DNA from: DATKUK01 sp035530655
GTDB lineage: Bacteria > Planctomycetota > Phycisphaerae > UBA1845 > DATKUK01
Assembly: GCA_035530655.1 (NCBI GenBank)
Contig: DATKUK010000102.1
Coordinates: 124,001-188,000, forward strand
Direction of reading: 5' to 3'
Length of the DNA stretch: 64,000 nucleotides
Each line of letters begins with the position of its first letter. Position 1 is the first letter of the stretch. The position numbers were made by a program, and so were the translations under genes. The notes below the pieces were generated by a model. It was given only the letters and a program-made list of their open reading frames with translations, searched no databases and was not told the DNA's origin. Below are positions 35,301-44,168 of the stretch, piece after piece.

Positions 35301-37557
35301 GTCGATCGACGTGGCAGCCGGCCGCATCCTCGTGCCCAACACCTCGCCGGAGCTGGTCTTCACCACGCCGCCCTCCGGTCAGAATCTCAACGTGCCGCTC
35401 GGGGCGGGCGCGGTCTTCGGGTTCAACTTCCGTGACGCTGAGGACGACGTTCGTGTCAAATTGTTCCTCGACCCCGATACCAACCACAGCAACGGCAACG
35501 AGGTCCGCATCGACAAGGGCAACACCACGCTGGACTTCGACCCCAATGATCCGCGAGGACATGCCTACACGCAGAATTGGGACGGGACCAACTTCAGCGG
35601 ACAGACCGTCGAAACCGGCACGTACTTCCTGTACGCAAAGCTGAACGACGATACGAACCCGGAGGTGACCGTCGAGGCTGGGGCGAGCCGGAAAGTAAAC
35701 GTGATCGGCGTGACGGCACTAGCCAGCGGAACCGGTGCTGACGTGGCCAACACCGGAGGTTCCGGTCCGTTTACCTTGATCGACGGTGGCGCTGACTTCG
35801 TGGGCGCTGGGGTCACCGAAGGAGACCGCGTCAAGATTACGGGCGGGACGGGTGCGAACGTAGGCGTCTATAGCGTGACGGCGATTGCGGCGAACATGCT
35901 GACGCTGGACGAGGATGCAGGCGACTCCGGCGGCGCGGGTAACGTCGTTTACCAGGTATTCGAGAAGGACCCGCCCACGGCAGCTGTCATCGTGATGGCC
36001 ACGCCGGCCAGCAATCAGCAGGTCAGCGAGGGTGACGACGTGTCGATTACCTGGGCCGACCTGACGGCGACGGGGAGTGAGACCATTACGCTGGTCTACT
36101 CGACCAGCAGCACGGCCGACGCCGGCGCCGAGGTCGGCGCCGCCGAAACGCTGATCCGCTCGGGCATCCAGGCGGCGTTGGACGGCGTGAATGACCAAGC
36201 CACCTGGGACACCAGCGGCATGGCGGCCGGCACTTACTACATCCACGGCAAGATTCTCGCGGGCGCGACCGTCAAGGATACGTCCACGGCCAAGGGCAGC
36301 GTTGAGATTACCGGTGCGGCTATCACCCCGTCACTGGCGTTCAGCGAACCGGCCATTGAGAAGGATGTTGTCGTGGGCGGTCCAGGTGTCGGCGACAACG
36401 ATCCGCCGTTGGGTATCATTTGGCAGTACGAGAGCGGTGCCACCGGCAACATAAGCCTGTTCATCGACCGGGACACCATCAACACCAACGGCACCGAACG
36501 CCTGATTCTAAGCAATCGTAAGCAACCAGCAGCCCCAGCGGGCGCTACCGATAGCTTTCCGCCGGCAGGAGTGTGGAAACTCACCGACCTAGACGGAGTC
36601 GACGTGCCGACGGGCAAATACTTCATGCGCGGCGTGCTGAATGTCAGCGGCTCGAGCCCTGTATACGCGACGGCGCCGGGACGGGTCAATATCCGCAAGA
36701 CGGTCGACTCGCCATTGATACTGCTGACTGCACCCGCTGCGGATATCAGTATAACGACCGCCCAGTCGCGCCAGGTCGCGATCAACTGGAATGCGGACGA
36801 CCCGGGAGGCAACGCCGAAGTACATCTCTGGTACAGCACGACCGCCAATGCAGACAACGATACGCCTCGGATCCTAGAAACTGCAACAGGTGGACCTATC
36901 ACCCGCCTGGGTGATGTCAAGAATGCTTCGGGTTTTGAGTTGGTTGATCGACGAGCTACGTTTGAAGGTATTGTGGATCCCAACGATCAGGTCAGAGTGG
37001 TCAGCGGCACGGGAGCAGTGGTCGGGACGTATACGGTTACGGAAGTCGAACGCACGGTGCTCACTCTGGATGCAGATCCCGGTGACTCGGGCGACAGCGG
37101 CGACGTAGCCTACGTAGTTGCGGATGAAGTTCTCGCGACCGGTTCAAGTGCGGACGTAAGCAACGCAGCGGGCCTCGGACCGTTCACGTTAACAGATCCT
37201 GCTGCTGCCTTTGCCGGTGTTGTGGATCCCAACGATCAGGTCAGAGTCGTCGGCGGCACAGGAACGGTGGTCGGCACGTACACCGTTACTCTTGTGGCAG
37301 ATCAAGAACTAACCTTGAGTGCCAATGCGGGTGATTCTGGTCTTGCAGGCGATGTGGTCTACGTCGTCGGGCATGAAGTGCTTGCCAGTAGCGGGCGCGT
37401 TGCAGCGTCGGAAGGGACGTTCACATGGTTTATCAATCCCGGCGATCTGGCTGTGGGCACCTACTACATCCACGCGGTGATCGGCAGCGGTGCTCGATAC
37501 ATCAACGATGAGGACCGTGATACGACCCTTGGACAGCTCACGGTGAGAGCCCCATAG
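32323..37557 (+). CDS. Giant modular secreted beta-sandwich protein
   Basis: 1,744 residues. An N-terminal signal (WRLVLTGLLALPALTC) could be a lipoprotein signal, though the lipobox is poor. The rest is acidic (many D/N), with repeated Ig/CARDB-like sandwiches marked by 'WxDD', 'KIDLFVVDDVTG', 'GTYYI(F/H)' and 'AAGKVTV'. Two consecutive modules (residues about 285-757) are nearly identical over a 236-residue period. A second, 83-residue module type ('TLTDPAAAFAGVVDPNDQVR', 'YTVT', 'DSG.AGDV.YVV') occurs once near 1130-1210 and twice in tandem near 1530-1685. No enzyme or sortase signal is seen. It is probably a surface or adhesion protein with Ca-binding acidic loops. Confidence 0.85.
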   Translation: MIRSFIAGGMRWRLVLTGLLALPALTCVQPPERLTPETEPFDLRISVSRPAEDVVFSDAEPVEIRWSDLGPYDLDGDGRLNDPPDGSTVMIQLDPDPNDPDSGNEIDVLGPFDAVPDDDLYEFDGLDADGEIVEAGVYYVLATMDTGDETLTDASLGTIRVPLAFSEPETDVELNIVDDSTTIAWTADDGGIAGGTVDFGLDPDPVDHTDEGEGEDEDEKYFLKGQPLTDGDFTLSGAVIGSAGIADGTYYLFARIEQPGFDTMYITSPVQITIGAFGPPTLEFVDLDNDVEKIVGDIVIIKWEDDDADDNAKIDLFVVDDVTGDEVQLLNDRLEDADGSQDRYNWNTTGMRPAAYRVKATISDDTSTVEVVADGKIILRSCTDCPLITITSPAADVDGMVMNRIRIRWQDDTPVAGAKVALYYDDDPNPMEAAETGDPEVRITPVDGLPGNLDGTDADSFEWVLRPDDLAQPAVPGGTYWIFGYIGKAQVPVPPSISTHGYSVAAGKVTVDDSPPELEFIGLAGDVDAIVGDTIIIEWEDRDPDDNAKIDLFVVDGVTGVEEQLLNDRLEDADGLQDEFDWDTTGMRPAVYRVKAIISDDTSTVEVVANGKIILRSCADCPLITITSPSGDIDATAVDKIEITWQDDTPAAGAKVALYYDDDPNPMEAADPNETRITLASGLPGNPDGTDYDDFEWDLRPEDLTEPAVPAGEYWIFGYIGKSDVPEPPSTDIDGYSVAAGKVTVGNTPPQLEFTTPGDTDETLIIDDPNDPNSTDLTIKWNSRDADDPITIELFIDLDGNHDNGNERPINTATINADVGPESDEEEWNNPSDGVVDASGAAVPPGEYTLFALVDDGINDPVVVEAEGKIIIQSGPGSQPQITMVEPLVDVSPTVGSPILLSWQDDNTVAGTKIQLRYDDDPIPDQGTETGDNEVNIDALRDANPDGSADQFSWSWHPDPSVNPANILLPAVPEGEYYVFGYIGGADPVNSPSSIDVAAGRILVPNTSPELVFTTPPSGQNLNVPLGAGAVFGFNFRDAEDDVRVKLFLDPDTNHSNGNEVRIDKGNTTLDFDPNDPRGHAYTQNWDGTNFSGQTVETGTYFLYAKLNDDTNPEVTVEAGASRKVNVIGVTALASGTGADVANTGGSGPFTLIDGGADFVGAGVTEGDRVKITGGTGANVGVYSVTAIAANMLTLDEDAGDSGGAGNVVYQVFEKDPPTAAVIVMATPASNQQVSEGDDVSITWADLTATGSETITLVYSTSSTADAGAEVGAAETLIRSGIQAALDGVNDQATWDTSGMAAGTYYIHGKILAGATVKDTSTAKGSVEITGAAITPSLAFSEPAIEKDVVVGGPGVGDNDPPLGIIWQYESGATGNISLFIDRDTINTNGTERLILSNRKQPAAPAGATDSFPPAGVWKLTDLDGVDVPTGKYFMRGVLNVSGSSPVYATAPGRVNIRKTVDSPLILLTAPAADISITTAQSRQVAINWNADDPGGNAEVHLWYSTTANADNDTPRILETATGGPITRLGDVKNASGFELVDRRATFEGIVDPNDQVRVVSGTGAVVGTYTVTEVERTVLTLDADPGDSGDSGDVAYVVADEVLATGSSADVSNAAGLGPFTLTDPAAAFAGVVDPNDQVRVVGGTGTVVGTYTVTLVADQELTLSANAGDSGLAGDVVYVVGHEVLASSGRVAASEGTFTWFINPGDLAVGTYYIHAVIGSGARYINDEDRDTTLGQLTVRAP
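33177..34592 (+). repeat. 708-bp tandem duplication in giant gene
   Basis: Blocks identical or nearly so recur exactly 708 bases apart, for example GACGACAACGCCAAGATC at 33247 and 33955, and CTACGATGATGATCCGAAC at 33591 and 34299. The period is 236 codons, so the frame is kept. The high nucleotide identity suggests a recent duplication. Confidence 0.75.
36907..37372 (+). repeat. 249-bp tandem module repeat in giant gene
   Basis: GTGGATCCCAACGATCAGG occurs at 36973 and 37222, 249 bases (83 codons) apart, within two copies of the same small module. A more diverged third copy lies near 35712-35950. Confidence 0.65.
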
Positions 37558-37740
37558 ACGTCCGGTGTGACTATCCGTGCGCGGTATGCACGACTATCCA
37601 GGGCGGGCCCCCCGGCTCGCCCTGTTGTTTGCGCGGCAGCCGGACGGGTTGACGAGCATCCCCATGACGCGATAATGGGGCGTCGGGTTCGAGCCGGCCA
37701 ATGGGGTCGAGCAGTCGGCCCGTTTTTGCCTGCGATCGCC

Positions 37741-39228
37741 ATGCCTAACTTCCTTCACCGTCGTACCCAACGCAAACAAGTACCGGTTACCGAGAAGGTA
37801 ATCGGCGCGATGCTCCTGATCTTGCTGGGGGCGATTCTCGCAGCCATCTTCGTCACCGTTGCCCGCGACAGAAGCGAGCTTTTCGCCGCGCCGATCGAGC
37901 AGGCGGGGCGGCCAGATGAGTCTGAGACCCAACTGCTCGCGGGTCGACTGCTGCCCGCCTCTGCCGCCGACGAGCAATGGAAGCTCGACCCGAATTCGGT
38001 CACATCGCAGGAAGGCTCCGAAGCGGCACTGGTGTTGGGTGCTGTCTACCACACGCTCGCACCCACCCAAAGCTCGGCAAACGTCCGGATTCATCGCTTC
38101 GCGGATGCGGCTGCGGCGCGGCAGACGTTCCTGAACTATAAGCCCTTCGACGTGGAGACGGCCGAGTCGATCCTGCTTGGCCTGACCGGTCAGACTACAC
38201 TCGGGATGGAGGATTATCTTCTCGACGACAAGGTGCGGTTCTGGAGCGGCCGTCACTACACCGAGATTCAGTACGAGGGCGCGTCGGCAGACGATCGAGC
38301 CAAAGCCGTCGCGCTGGCCGCCGCGCTGGCCGAGCGGCAATTGGCCTACGGACCGCCGGCGCCCAGTCGCAAGGCCGACCAACCCTCAGCCGAGCAGGGC
38401 CAGCAAGAAGCAGCGCTTGGAGCGGGCGTTCTCCCACCGCCGGAAGACGCCGACTGGAAAGGGCCTGAAGCCGTGCGCGTATTCGGGCCCGCCAATCTCT
38501 ACGAGAAGATCAACGGCAGGGCGGGGCTCTACTTTTCATTCGGGTTCGTCAAGCTGACTTTCGGCACGTACCGCCACGCGAAGCAGGGCGAGCAATACGT
38601 CGACTGTTACGTCTATGACATGGGCGAGTTGGAGAATGCCTTCGGCATGTTCAAGGTCGAGCAGGGGGGCGACACCGAGCCAGTCCAGATCGGCCGCGAG
38701 GGCTATGTGGCCGAAGACAGCATCTTTTTCTGGAAGGGTCCCTGCTACGTACAACTGCTCGTGCCGCAGTCGGGCCAGGCCTACAGCCGGTTCGTGCCGG
38801 CGCTGGCCGAGGCGGCGGCTGAGTTGATCGAAGACGACGGGCGCAAGCTGTGGGCCGACGCGGTGCTGCCCCAGCAGGACCGCATTGATCGCTCGTTCGC
38901 CTATGTGCGGGCCGATGCGTTCAGCCTGGACTTCCTCAAGAACGTGTACACCGCCGAGTACCAGGCGGGCGAAACGACCTGGACGCTCTTCGTTCACCGT
39001 GCGCCCGACGACCGGCAGCCTCGCGACCTGCTGAGCAAGTACGGCGAGTACCTGGCCAAGTACGGAAAGGTCGAGTCCCGATCCGAAGACTATCTGGTGG
39101 GGCATGTGAGCGGATACTACGACGCCGTCTTTGCCGACGGGCGATACTTCGCCGGGCTGAACGGCTGTGCCGATCGCGGCGTCGCCGAATCGCGTGCCCG
39201 TGCCCTGCGCGAGGCGCTCCAGGAATAG
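37741..39228 (+). CDS. DUF6599-family protein
   Basis: 495 residues from ATG 37741. One N-terminal TM (VIGAMLLILLGAILAAIFVTV) anchors a large extracytoplasmic part. The first half ('VYHTLAPTQSSANVRIHRFADA') and second half ('VRVFGPANLYEKINGRAGLYFSFGF', 'YVYDMGELENAFGMF', 'FFWKGPCYVQLLV') match DUF6599 proteins, which are known mainly from planctomycetes and acidobacteria. The function is unknown. It is four bases upstream of the DUF362 gene, then a polyferredoxin, so it probably belongs to that redox unit. Confidence 0.8.
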   Translation: MPNFLHRRTQRKQVPVTEKVIGAMLLILLGAILAAIFVTVARDRSELFAAPIEQAGRPDESETQLLAGRLLPASAADEQWKLDPNSVTSQEGSEAALVLGAVYHTLAPTQSSANVRIHRFADAAAARQTFLNYKPFDVETAESILLGLTGQTTLGMEDYLLDDKVRFWSGRHYTEIQYEGASADDRAKAVALAAALAERQLAYGPPAPSRKADQPSAEQGQQEAALGAGVLPPPEDADWKGPEAVRVFGPANLYEKINGRAGLYFSFGFVKLTFGTYRHAKQGEQYVDCYVYDMGELENAFGMFKVEQGGDTEPVQIGREGYVAEDSIFFWKGPCYVQLLVPQSGQAYSRFVPALAEAAAELIEDDGRKLWADAVLPQQDRIDRSFAYVRADAFSLDFLKNVYTAEYQAGETTWTLFVHRAPDDRQPRDLLSKYGEYLAKYGKVESRSEDYLVGHVSGYYDAVFADGRYFAGLNGCADRGVAESRARALREALQE

Positions 39229-39232
39229 CCGT

Positions 39233-40300
39233 ATGACCGAAGATCACGACGACCGCAATGATCATCCCACCCGGCGGGAGTTCCTCCGGCGGGGGGGCAG
39301 CGCGGTAGCGGTGGCTGCCGGAGCGACGGCGGCCGGCCTGCTGCTGTATGACCCGACGGGCAAGCGCGGGCTGGGGCGGCCCGCGCCACTGAAGCTGAAG
39401 AACTACTTCGCGTCGATCGACTACGGCGCGTCCGAGCCGCACCTCTCGGTGGCCCGCGGGCGCGATGTGGCGCGCATGGTGTCGGCCGCGCTCGAACCGA
39501 TGGGCGGCATGAAACGCTTCGTCAAAGTCGGTGACGTGGTGCTGCTCAAGCCGAACGTCGCGTTTGACCGCGCCCCGACGATGGGCGCCACGACCAGCCC
39601 GGCATTGGTGGCCGAGGTGGCCCGTCTTTGTCGCCAGGCCGGGGCCAAGAAGGTGATCGTCGCCGACAACCCGATCGAGTCGCCGGAGGGCTGCTTCGCC
39701 AAGACGGGGATCGGCCAGGCCGCTCGCGAGGCGGGAGCGGTGGTCATGCTGCCATCGGCGAGCCATTTCCGCGAGGTGGCGGTCCGCGACACACCGCCCG
39801 ACGCAGGCCGCGGCGAGATCCTGGGCTCGTGGTCGATTCTCTGGCCGCCGCTGGCCGAGGCCGACAAGGTGATCGGCCTGCCCACCGTCAAGGACCACAA
39901 CCTTTGCTACGCGTCGCTGGGCATGAAAGGGTGGTACGGATTGCTGGGCGGGCGGCGCAATCAGTTTCACCAGGCCATCCACGAAATCATCAGCGACCTG
40001 GGCTACATGATCAGCCCGACGCTTATGATTGCCGACGGCACGCGTGTGCTTATGCGCAACGGGCCGACCGGCGGGCGCCTGCAAGACGTGAAGGCGGGCA
40101 ACACAATCGTCGCCGCCGTGGATCAGGTGGCTTGCGACGCCTGGTGCTACGAGAATCTGCTCGGGCGCGATCCGGCCAAACTTGCGTATCTGGAGATGGC
40201 GTGGGAGAAGTTCGGGCGCGGTCAGCTTCCGCATCGGCTGGGGCAGCGCGACTGGCAGGACTACAAGCGACGCGGTCTCGTCGCCGAGGTAAACGTATAA
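39233..40300 (+). CDS. Tat-exported DUF362 protein
   Basis: 355 residues from ATG 39233. The N-terminus 'TRREFLRRGGSAVAVAAGAT' is a twin-arginine signal, so it is exported folded. The DUF362 core has 'GDVVLLKPNVAFD', 'VIVADNPIESPEGCF', 'VIGLPTVKDHNLCYASLGMK' and 'MIADGTRVLMRNGPTGG'. DUF362 domains often accompany ferredoxins, and the next gene is a polytopic polyferredoxin. No Fe-S motif lies in this protein itself. The exact reaction is unknown. Confidence 0.87.
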   Translation: MTEDHDDRNDHPTRREFLRRGGSAVAVAAGATAAGLLLYDPTGKRGLGRPAPLKLKNYFASIDYGASEPHLSVARGRDVARMVSAALEPMGGMKRFVKVGDVVLLKPNVAFDRAPTMGATTSPALVAEVARLCRQAGAKKVIVADNPIESPEGCFAKTGIGQAAREAGAVVMLPSASHFREVAVRDTPPDAGRGEILGSWSILWPPLAEADKVIGLPTVKDHNLCYASLGMKGWYGLLGGRRNQFHQAIHEIISDLGYMISPTLMIADGTRVLMRNGPTGGRLQDVKAGNTIVAAVDQVACDAWCYENLLGRDPAKLAYLEMAWEKFGRGQLPHRLGQRDWQDYKRRGLVAEVNV

Positions 40301-40362
40301 GTTGCTTCATGCAGACGCCCGACGACAGGGCAGGCGGCTTCCGAATCGGCAAGAGGTAGGCA

Positions 40363-42216
40363 GTGAGGATCACCACCGTAAGGATTATCTGCCAGAGCGT
40401 GTTGTTCTGTGTGTTTCTTGCGCTCTCGCTGCTGACCACGTTCGCCTATCTCGACAGCCTGCCGGGCCTGAAGCTGTGGCTGAGCAAGTTCCTCGAGATC
40501 GATCCGCTCATCGCCATTTCGACCGCCATCACCACCCACACGGTCTACAAGGGTCTGTTGTGGTCGCTGGTGCTGCTGGTCCCGACGCTGTTCCTCGGGC
40601 GGTTCTTCTGCGACTGGATGTGCCCATACGGATCGCTGCATCACTTCGTGGGTTGGGCGTTCAACCGGCGCAACACCAAACATCGCATAGAGTCGAACCG
40701 ACATCGCCCGCTGTACCGCTTTAAGTACTACTTGCTGGTGGCTTTGCTGGCGGCAGCCGTGCTGGGCAGCCTGCAAATCGGCCTGCTCGACCCGCTCTGC
40801 CTGCTGCATCGTTCGGTGGCGGTGTCGGTCGCGCCGACGTGGGATATGGCCGTCACCGCCATCGAACGAGGGCTCGACGTCAACCTGTCGACTTGGCGGT
40901 TCCGCCTCGATCCCGGCGTGTACCAGCTCGGGTGGGTCATCGGCGCGATCCTGTTCGTGCTGGTAGCTCTGAACGTGGTCATCCCGCGTTTCTTCTGCCG
41001 CTCGTTGTGTCCGCTCGGGGCCACGCTCGGGTTTTTCAGCCGGTTCTCGCTGTGGCGCATCGACCGCGACCCGGACCGTTGCACTCATTGCGATCTCTGC
41101 CTGCGAAGCTGCGAGGCGGCCTGCGACCCCCAGGCCGATCTGCGCAAAGCGGAATGCTTTGTTTGCTTCAACTGCGTCGAGGAATGCCCGCACGATGCGC
41201 TGCGCTTTGCGTTTGTCCCTGCGGGCCGACGAGAGATAAGCGGTACCGATGTGGCCGGTCGGCGGGCGGTCTTCGCGGCGGTTGCGGGCTTCCTCTTCTA
41301 TCCGTTCGCCCGCGCCAGTGCCCGCACGAAGCGCGACTTCTCGAGCAAGGCTATCCGGCCGCCCGGTGCGGTCGAGGAGCAGGAGTTTCTCGAACGCTGC
41401 GTGAAGTGCGGCCAGTGCATGCGCGTCTGCCCGACCAATGTGCTGCAACCGGCGGTGTTCGAAGCCGGTGTGGAAGGGCTGTGGACCCCCGTGATGAACT
41501 ACCGCATCGGCTTCTGTCAGACCTCCTGCACGGCGTGTGGGCACGTGTGCCCGACCGGTGCCATTCAGCACCTATCGGTAGCCCAGAAGCTGGGCGCGGG
41601 ACCTCACGAGCAGGCCGGGCCGGTCCGTCTGGGTACGGCGCATTTCGATCGCGGCCGCTGCCTGCCATGGAGCAAGAACATTCCCTGCGTGGTGTGCGAG
41701 GAAGTTTGCCCGACCAGCCCGAAGGCCATTTATTCCGAGCGGATGCAACTGGCTATTCGTGACGGGGCCAAGCAGGTCGTCGCAGCCGGCGACCGGGCGG
41801 TTACTCTGGCTGAACAGCCGCGGCCTGGTGAGTTTGTCGCCGAGTCGGCACGGTTCGAGTTCAACCAGTTCGCCGGCGACCAGACGACGCGCTACTTCGT
41901 TGAGATTCTCCACGCCGACGGCGTCCGCGAGGTCCACCCGATTGCGTCGAACGACATCGACACGCTGCTGATCGCCGATCGGTGGCATCAGACACCTGCG
42001 GCGGGCGAGACGGCGGTCATCATGATCGAATTCCGCGTACCCAAGGTGGACGTGTCTCGCTGCACCGGCTGCGGGCTGTGCGAACACGAGTGTCCGGTTG
42101 TCTCAGACCGCCGCGCTGTGTACGTGACGGCCGAGGGTGAAACGCGCTCGCAGCACTACCAGGAAGCCGGGCGCAATCGCTCGGTCCGCCTGCTCCAGTC
42201 AAGCGGGGCGTCGTGA
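40363..42216 (+). CDS. NapH/RsxA-type membrane polyferredoxin
   Basis: 617 residues from GTG 40363 (AGAGG upstream). Four to five TMs in the first 230 residues carry the NapH-like pattern 'FFCDWMCPYGSLH' and 'FFCRSLCPLGA'. Six [4Fe-4S] motifs follow, including 'CTHCDLCLRSCEAAC', 'CFVCFNCVEECP', 'CVKCGQCMRVCP', 'CTACGHVCPTGA', 'CVVCEEVCPTSP' and 'CTGCGLCEHECPV'. It should pass electrons through the membrane, probably to or from the exported DUF362 protein encoded just upstream. Confidence 0.9.
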   Translation: MRITTVRIICQSVLFCVFLALSLLTTFAYLDSLPGLKLWLSKFLEIDPLIAISTAITTHTVYKGLLWSLVLLVPTLFLGRFFCDWMCPYGSLHHFVGWAFNRRNTKHRIESNRHRPLYRFKYYLLVALLAAAVLGSLQIGLLDPLCLLHRSVAVSVAPTWDMAVTAIERGLDVNLSTWRFRLDPGVYQLGWVIGAILFVLVALNVVIPRFFCRSLCPLGATLGFFSRFSLWRIDRDPDRCTHCDLCLRSCEAACDPQADLRKAECFVCFNCVEECPHDALRFAFVPAGRREISGTDVAGRRAVFAAVAGFLFYPFARASARTKRDFSSKAIRPPGAVEEQEFLERCVKCGQCMRVCPTNVLQPAVFEAGVEGLWTPVMNYRIGFCQTSCTACGHVCPTGAIQHLSVAQKLGAGPHEQAGPVRLGTAHFDRGRCLPWSKNIPCVVCEEVCPTSPKAIYSERMQLAIRDGAKQVVAAGDRAVTLAEQPRPGEFVAESARFEFNQFAGDQTTRYFVEILHADGVREVHPIASNDIDTLLIADRWHQTPAAGETAVIMIEFRVPKVDVSRCTGCGLCEHECPVVSDRRAVYVTAEGETRSQHYQEAGRNRSVRLLQSSGAS

Positions 42217-42299
42217 CGGAATATCGGCCGATTACAACGGTCGAACTTATACAGGTTGTAGCCGTCCATGCACGACGCGACGCCGCACTAACATTAGCA

Positions 42300-42324
42300 C
42301 GAGTATGACTATCGTAAATACTCG
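42300..42324. terminator. Possible bidirectional terminator hairpin
   Basis: CGAGTAT and ATACTCG pair in a 7-bp stem with an 11-base loop between the convergent polyferredoxin and esterase genes. A weaker stem (TACAAC/GTTGTA) lies just upstream. There is no T-run, so intrinsic termination is uncertain. Confidence 0.35.
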
Positions 42325-42334
42325 GTTGACTGAC

Positions 42335-44089
42335 TCAACATGGGGTAGGGCAGGGGGGTGACGCCGTCTGCGCCACGTAGATCCAACGCTCGGTGGCCGG
42401 GCCGAAGTTCTTCCCGTCGCACCTGGCACGAGCCTGCACCACGTATGGCCCGGGCAGCACGTCGGTGAACAGCGCCTTTCCGTCAGCCGTCCGTCGGACA
42501 GCGATGCACCGGCTGCGGTCGCGCGTCAACAGACGGCACTCGAACGCCACCTTGTCGGCCTGCCCTTGCCCGACAAGCGTACACTGCACCTCGACACGAT
42601 CGCCCCCAGCCGGGATGCGTGTCGGGTGGGTGGGCGAGAACACCGCGGTAATGCACTGATCCGGGTTGTGGCGTAACTGGAGCGTCGTCGCGTGGGCGGA
42701 GCCGCGATGGAGCACCACGTCCGGCACGGTAATCTCTCCAGGGCGCTGCACCGTCAACACTCTGGGTGAGTCCCCGCCGATCGTGTACACCAACGTCGAG
42801 CCGGAAGGCAGAGGAAACTGATGCGGCTGGCGAATGGTCACGTGGTAGCGTGTCTGCTCGACGGGCGCCCGCCACGCAGCCGTCGGACCGTCGAGCAGGA
42901 ACGGGCTCACCTCCAGCCGGTCGGGCTCGTCGATCAGCCCATCCCAACGGACGAAGGCGTTAAGCATCCCGCGCGGGCAGCTTCGCGGATCGCAGTCGGC
43001 TTGCCACAACCCGCCGGCGTCGATCCCGAACTGTCCCTGGCCGACGTGCTGAAAGATGATGGCTGGTCGGTCGAGCCTCACCTGACCGGTGGCGACCGGC
43101 ACGAAAGGAGGATACCAACGCCCCAATGGATCGTCCTTGTGGTGGGTGCGCTGATCCCAGACAAACGTGCCCGCGGCCCGGCCGGCCAACAGCAGGTCGT
43201 ACAGCCCCGGCTTGCCAGACTCGACGGAAAGGTACTGGGTAAACGGCACCGTGCGGTCCTTAAGGCCGTGCTCGATCTGGAGCCAACCCGGGTAGGGCGG
43301 CTCGGCCTGGAGCCATCGTGCCGCGTTCAGGTAGTCCCAGACGCCGATGTCGGTGCCTGCTACGCGGAGGTTCCACTGCCTCGGGCCGAACAGTCGCTCA
43401 GCCTCATCGATCATCTGGGGTGCGCCGGCAGGCGTGATCAGCGGCTCGATGGCGAGGCACCCGACTAAATGCTCCGAATGGGTCAGCGCCAGCAGCAGCG
43501 CGCCCGTGCCGCCCATCGAGGCCCCATGCACCCATACGCGCCGGGGGTCGGCTCGGAAGCGTTCCAGGACGAACCGCAACGTATAAAGCAGCCGTCGCTG
43601 CGTGTAGGGCACCACCTGCGTATCACGCTGAGGCTGGGCGGGAAAACGCTCGTGGTAGCCGAACCACGCCGTGTGCCCGGGTTGTCGCTCCCCAAGCCAA
43701 TGGGTCTGCGCCAGTGCGTCGGTGTTGTCGTCGGGGATCACGACGATGTGATCGGGCCATCGGCGCTCCCGCCGATTGAAATCGCCCTGGCGCGCGTGCA
43801 GAACCGTGACCACCGGCGCCGGCTCTGTCATGCTTTCCGCCGTTGGCCGCAATAGCGGCAGGCGTACCAGGAAGTCGTAGCAGACCGCCCCAACGCCGGG
43901 CGCGCTCATGGATGAGTCCGTTTCGTGTCGGAAGTGGTAATACCAGTAACCCCAGTGGCTGAAGTGTTTCACCAACGTCGGCTCACGGGGTTCGGCCGCC
44001 TGGAGCGGAACCCAGGCTGCCGCGGTTAGAAACAGGCAACAGACGGTTCGCCACGTGCCGGCCGATACGATCCTTCCCAGCCGCTCCAT
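42335..44089 (-). CDS. Secreted alpha/beta-hydrolase (esterase-like)
   Basis: 584 residues from ATG 44089, which gives a clean signal peptide (TVCCLFLTAAAWVPLQAAE); an upstream in-frame start would bury it. The nucleophile elbow is 'VHGASMGGTGALLLAL' (GxSxG), with 'EHGLKDRTVP' as a likely acid site and 'HHKDDPLG' as a likely His. The C-terminal 230 residues are beta-rich, with a final 'VLPGPYVVQARARCDG' Ig-like part. It resembles prolyl-oligopeptidase/PHB-depolymerase-type hydrolases. The substrate is unknown. It is divergent from the Fur-family gene. Confidence 0.82.
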   Translation of the reverse strand: MERLGRIVSAGTWRTVCCLFLTAAAWVPLQAAEPREPTLVKHFSHWGYWYYHFRHETDSSMSAPGVGAVCYDFLVRLPLLRPTAESMTEPAPVVTVLHARQGDFNRRERRWPDHIVVIPDDNTDALAQTHWLGERQPGHTAWFGYHERFPAQPQRDTQVVPYTQRRLLYTLRFVLERFRADPRRVWVHGASMGGTGALLLALTHSEHLVGCLAIEPLITPAGAPQMIDEAERLFGPRQWNLRVAGTDIGVWDYLNAARWLQAEPPYPGWLQIEHGLKDRTVPFTQYLSVESGKPGLYDLLLAGRAAGTFVWDQRTHHKDDPLGRWYPPFVPVATGQVRLDRPAIIFQHVGQGQFGIDAGGLWQADCDPRSCPRGMLNAFVRWDGLIDEPDRLEVSPFLLDGPTAAWRAPVEQTRYHVTIRQPHQFPLPSGSTLVYTIGGDSPRVLTVQRPGEITVPDVVLHRGSAHATTLQLRHNPDQCITAVFSPTHPTRIPAGGDRVEVQCTLVGQGQADKVAFECRLLTRDRSRCIAVRRTADGKALFTDVLPGPYVVQARARCDGKNFGPATERWIYVAQTASPPCPTPC

Positions 44090-44115
44090 CGGATCCGCGG
44101 TGGGCGCAGCCCTGC

Positions 44116-44143
44116 TTGCCTGCCCGGACACGGTCGCTATGCT
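44116..44143 (+). promoter_or_regulatory. Likely promoter of fur-like gene
   Basis: TTGCCT and TATGCT with 16 bp between them. The -10 covers an upstream ATG at 44139, which favours ATG 44169 as the true start. Confidence 0.35.
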
Positions 44144-44168
44144 AAAGGTGAGCGAACGGTCCGACGAC

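Noticed and set aside
38936..40234. Minus-strand frame of about 430 codons over DUF6599 and DUF362 genes
   Set aside because: Arg/His-rich shadow crossing a real gene boundary.
42300..42324. Classical rho-independent terminator
   Set aside because: The stem is real but no T-run follows on either strand, so it was kept only as a possible terminator.
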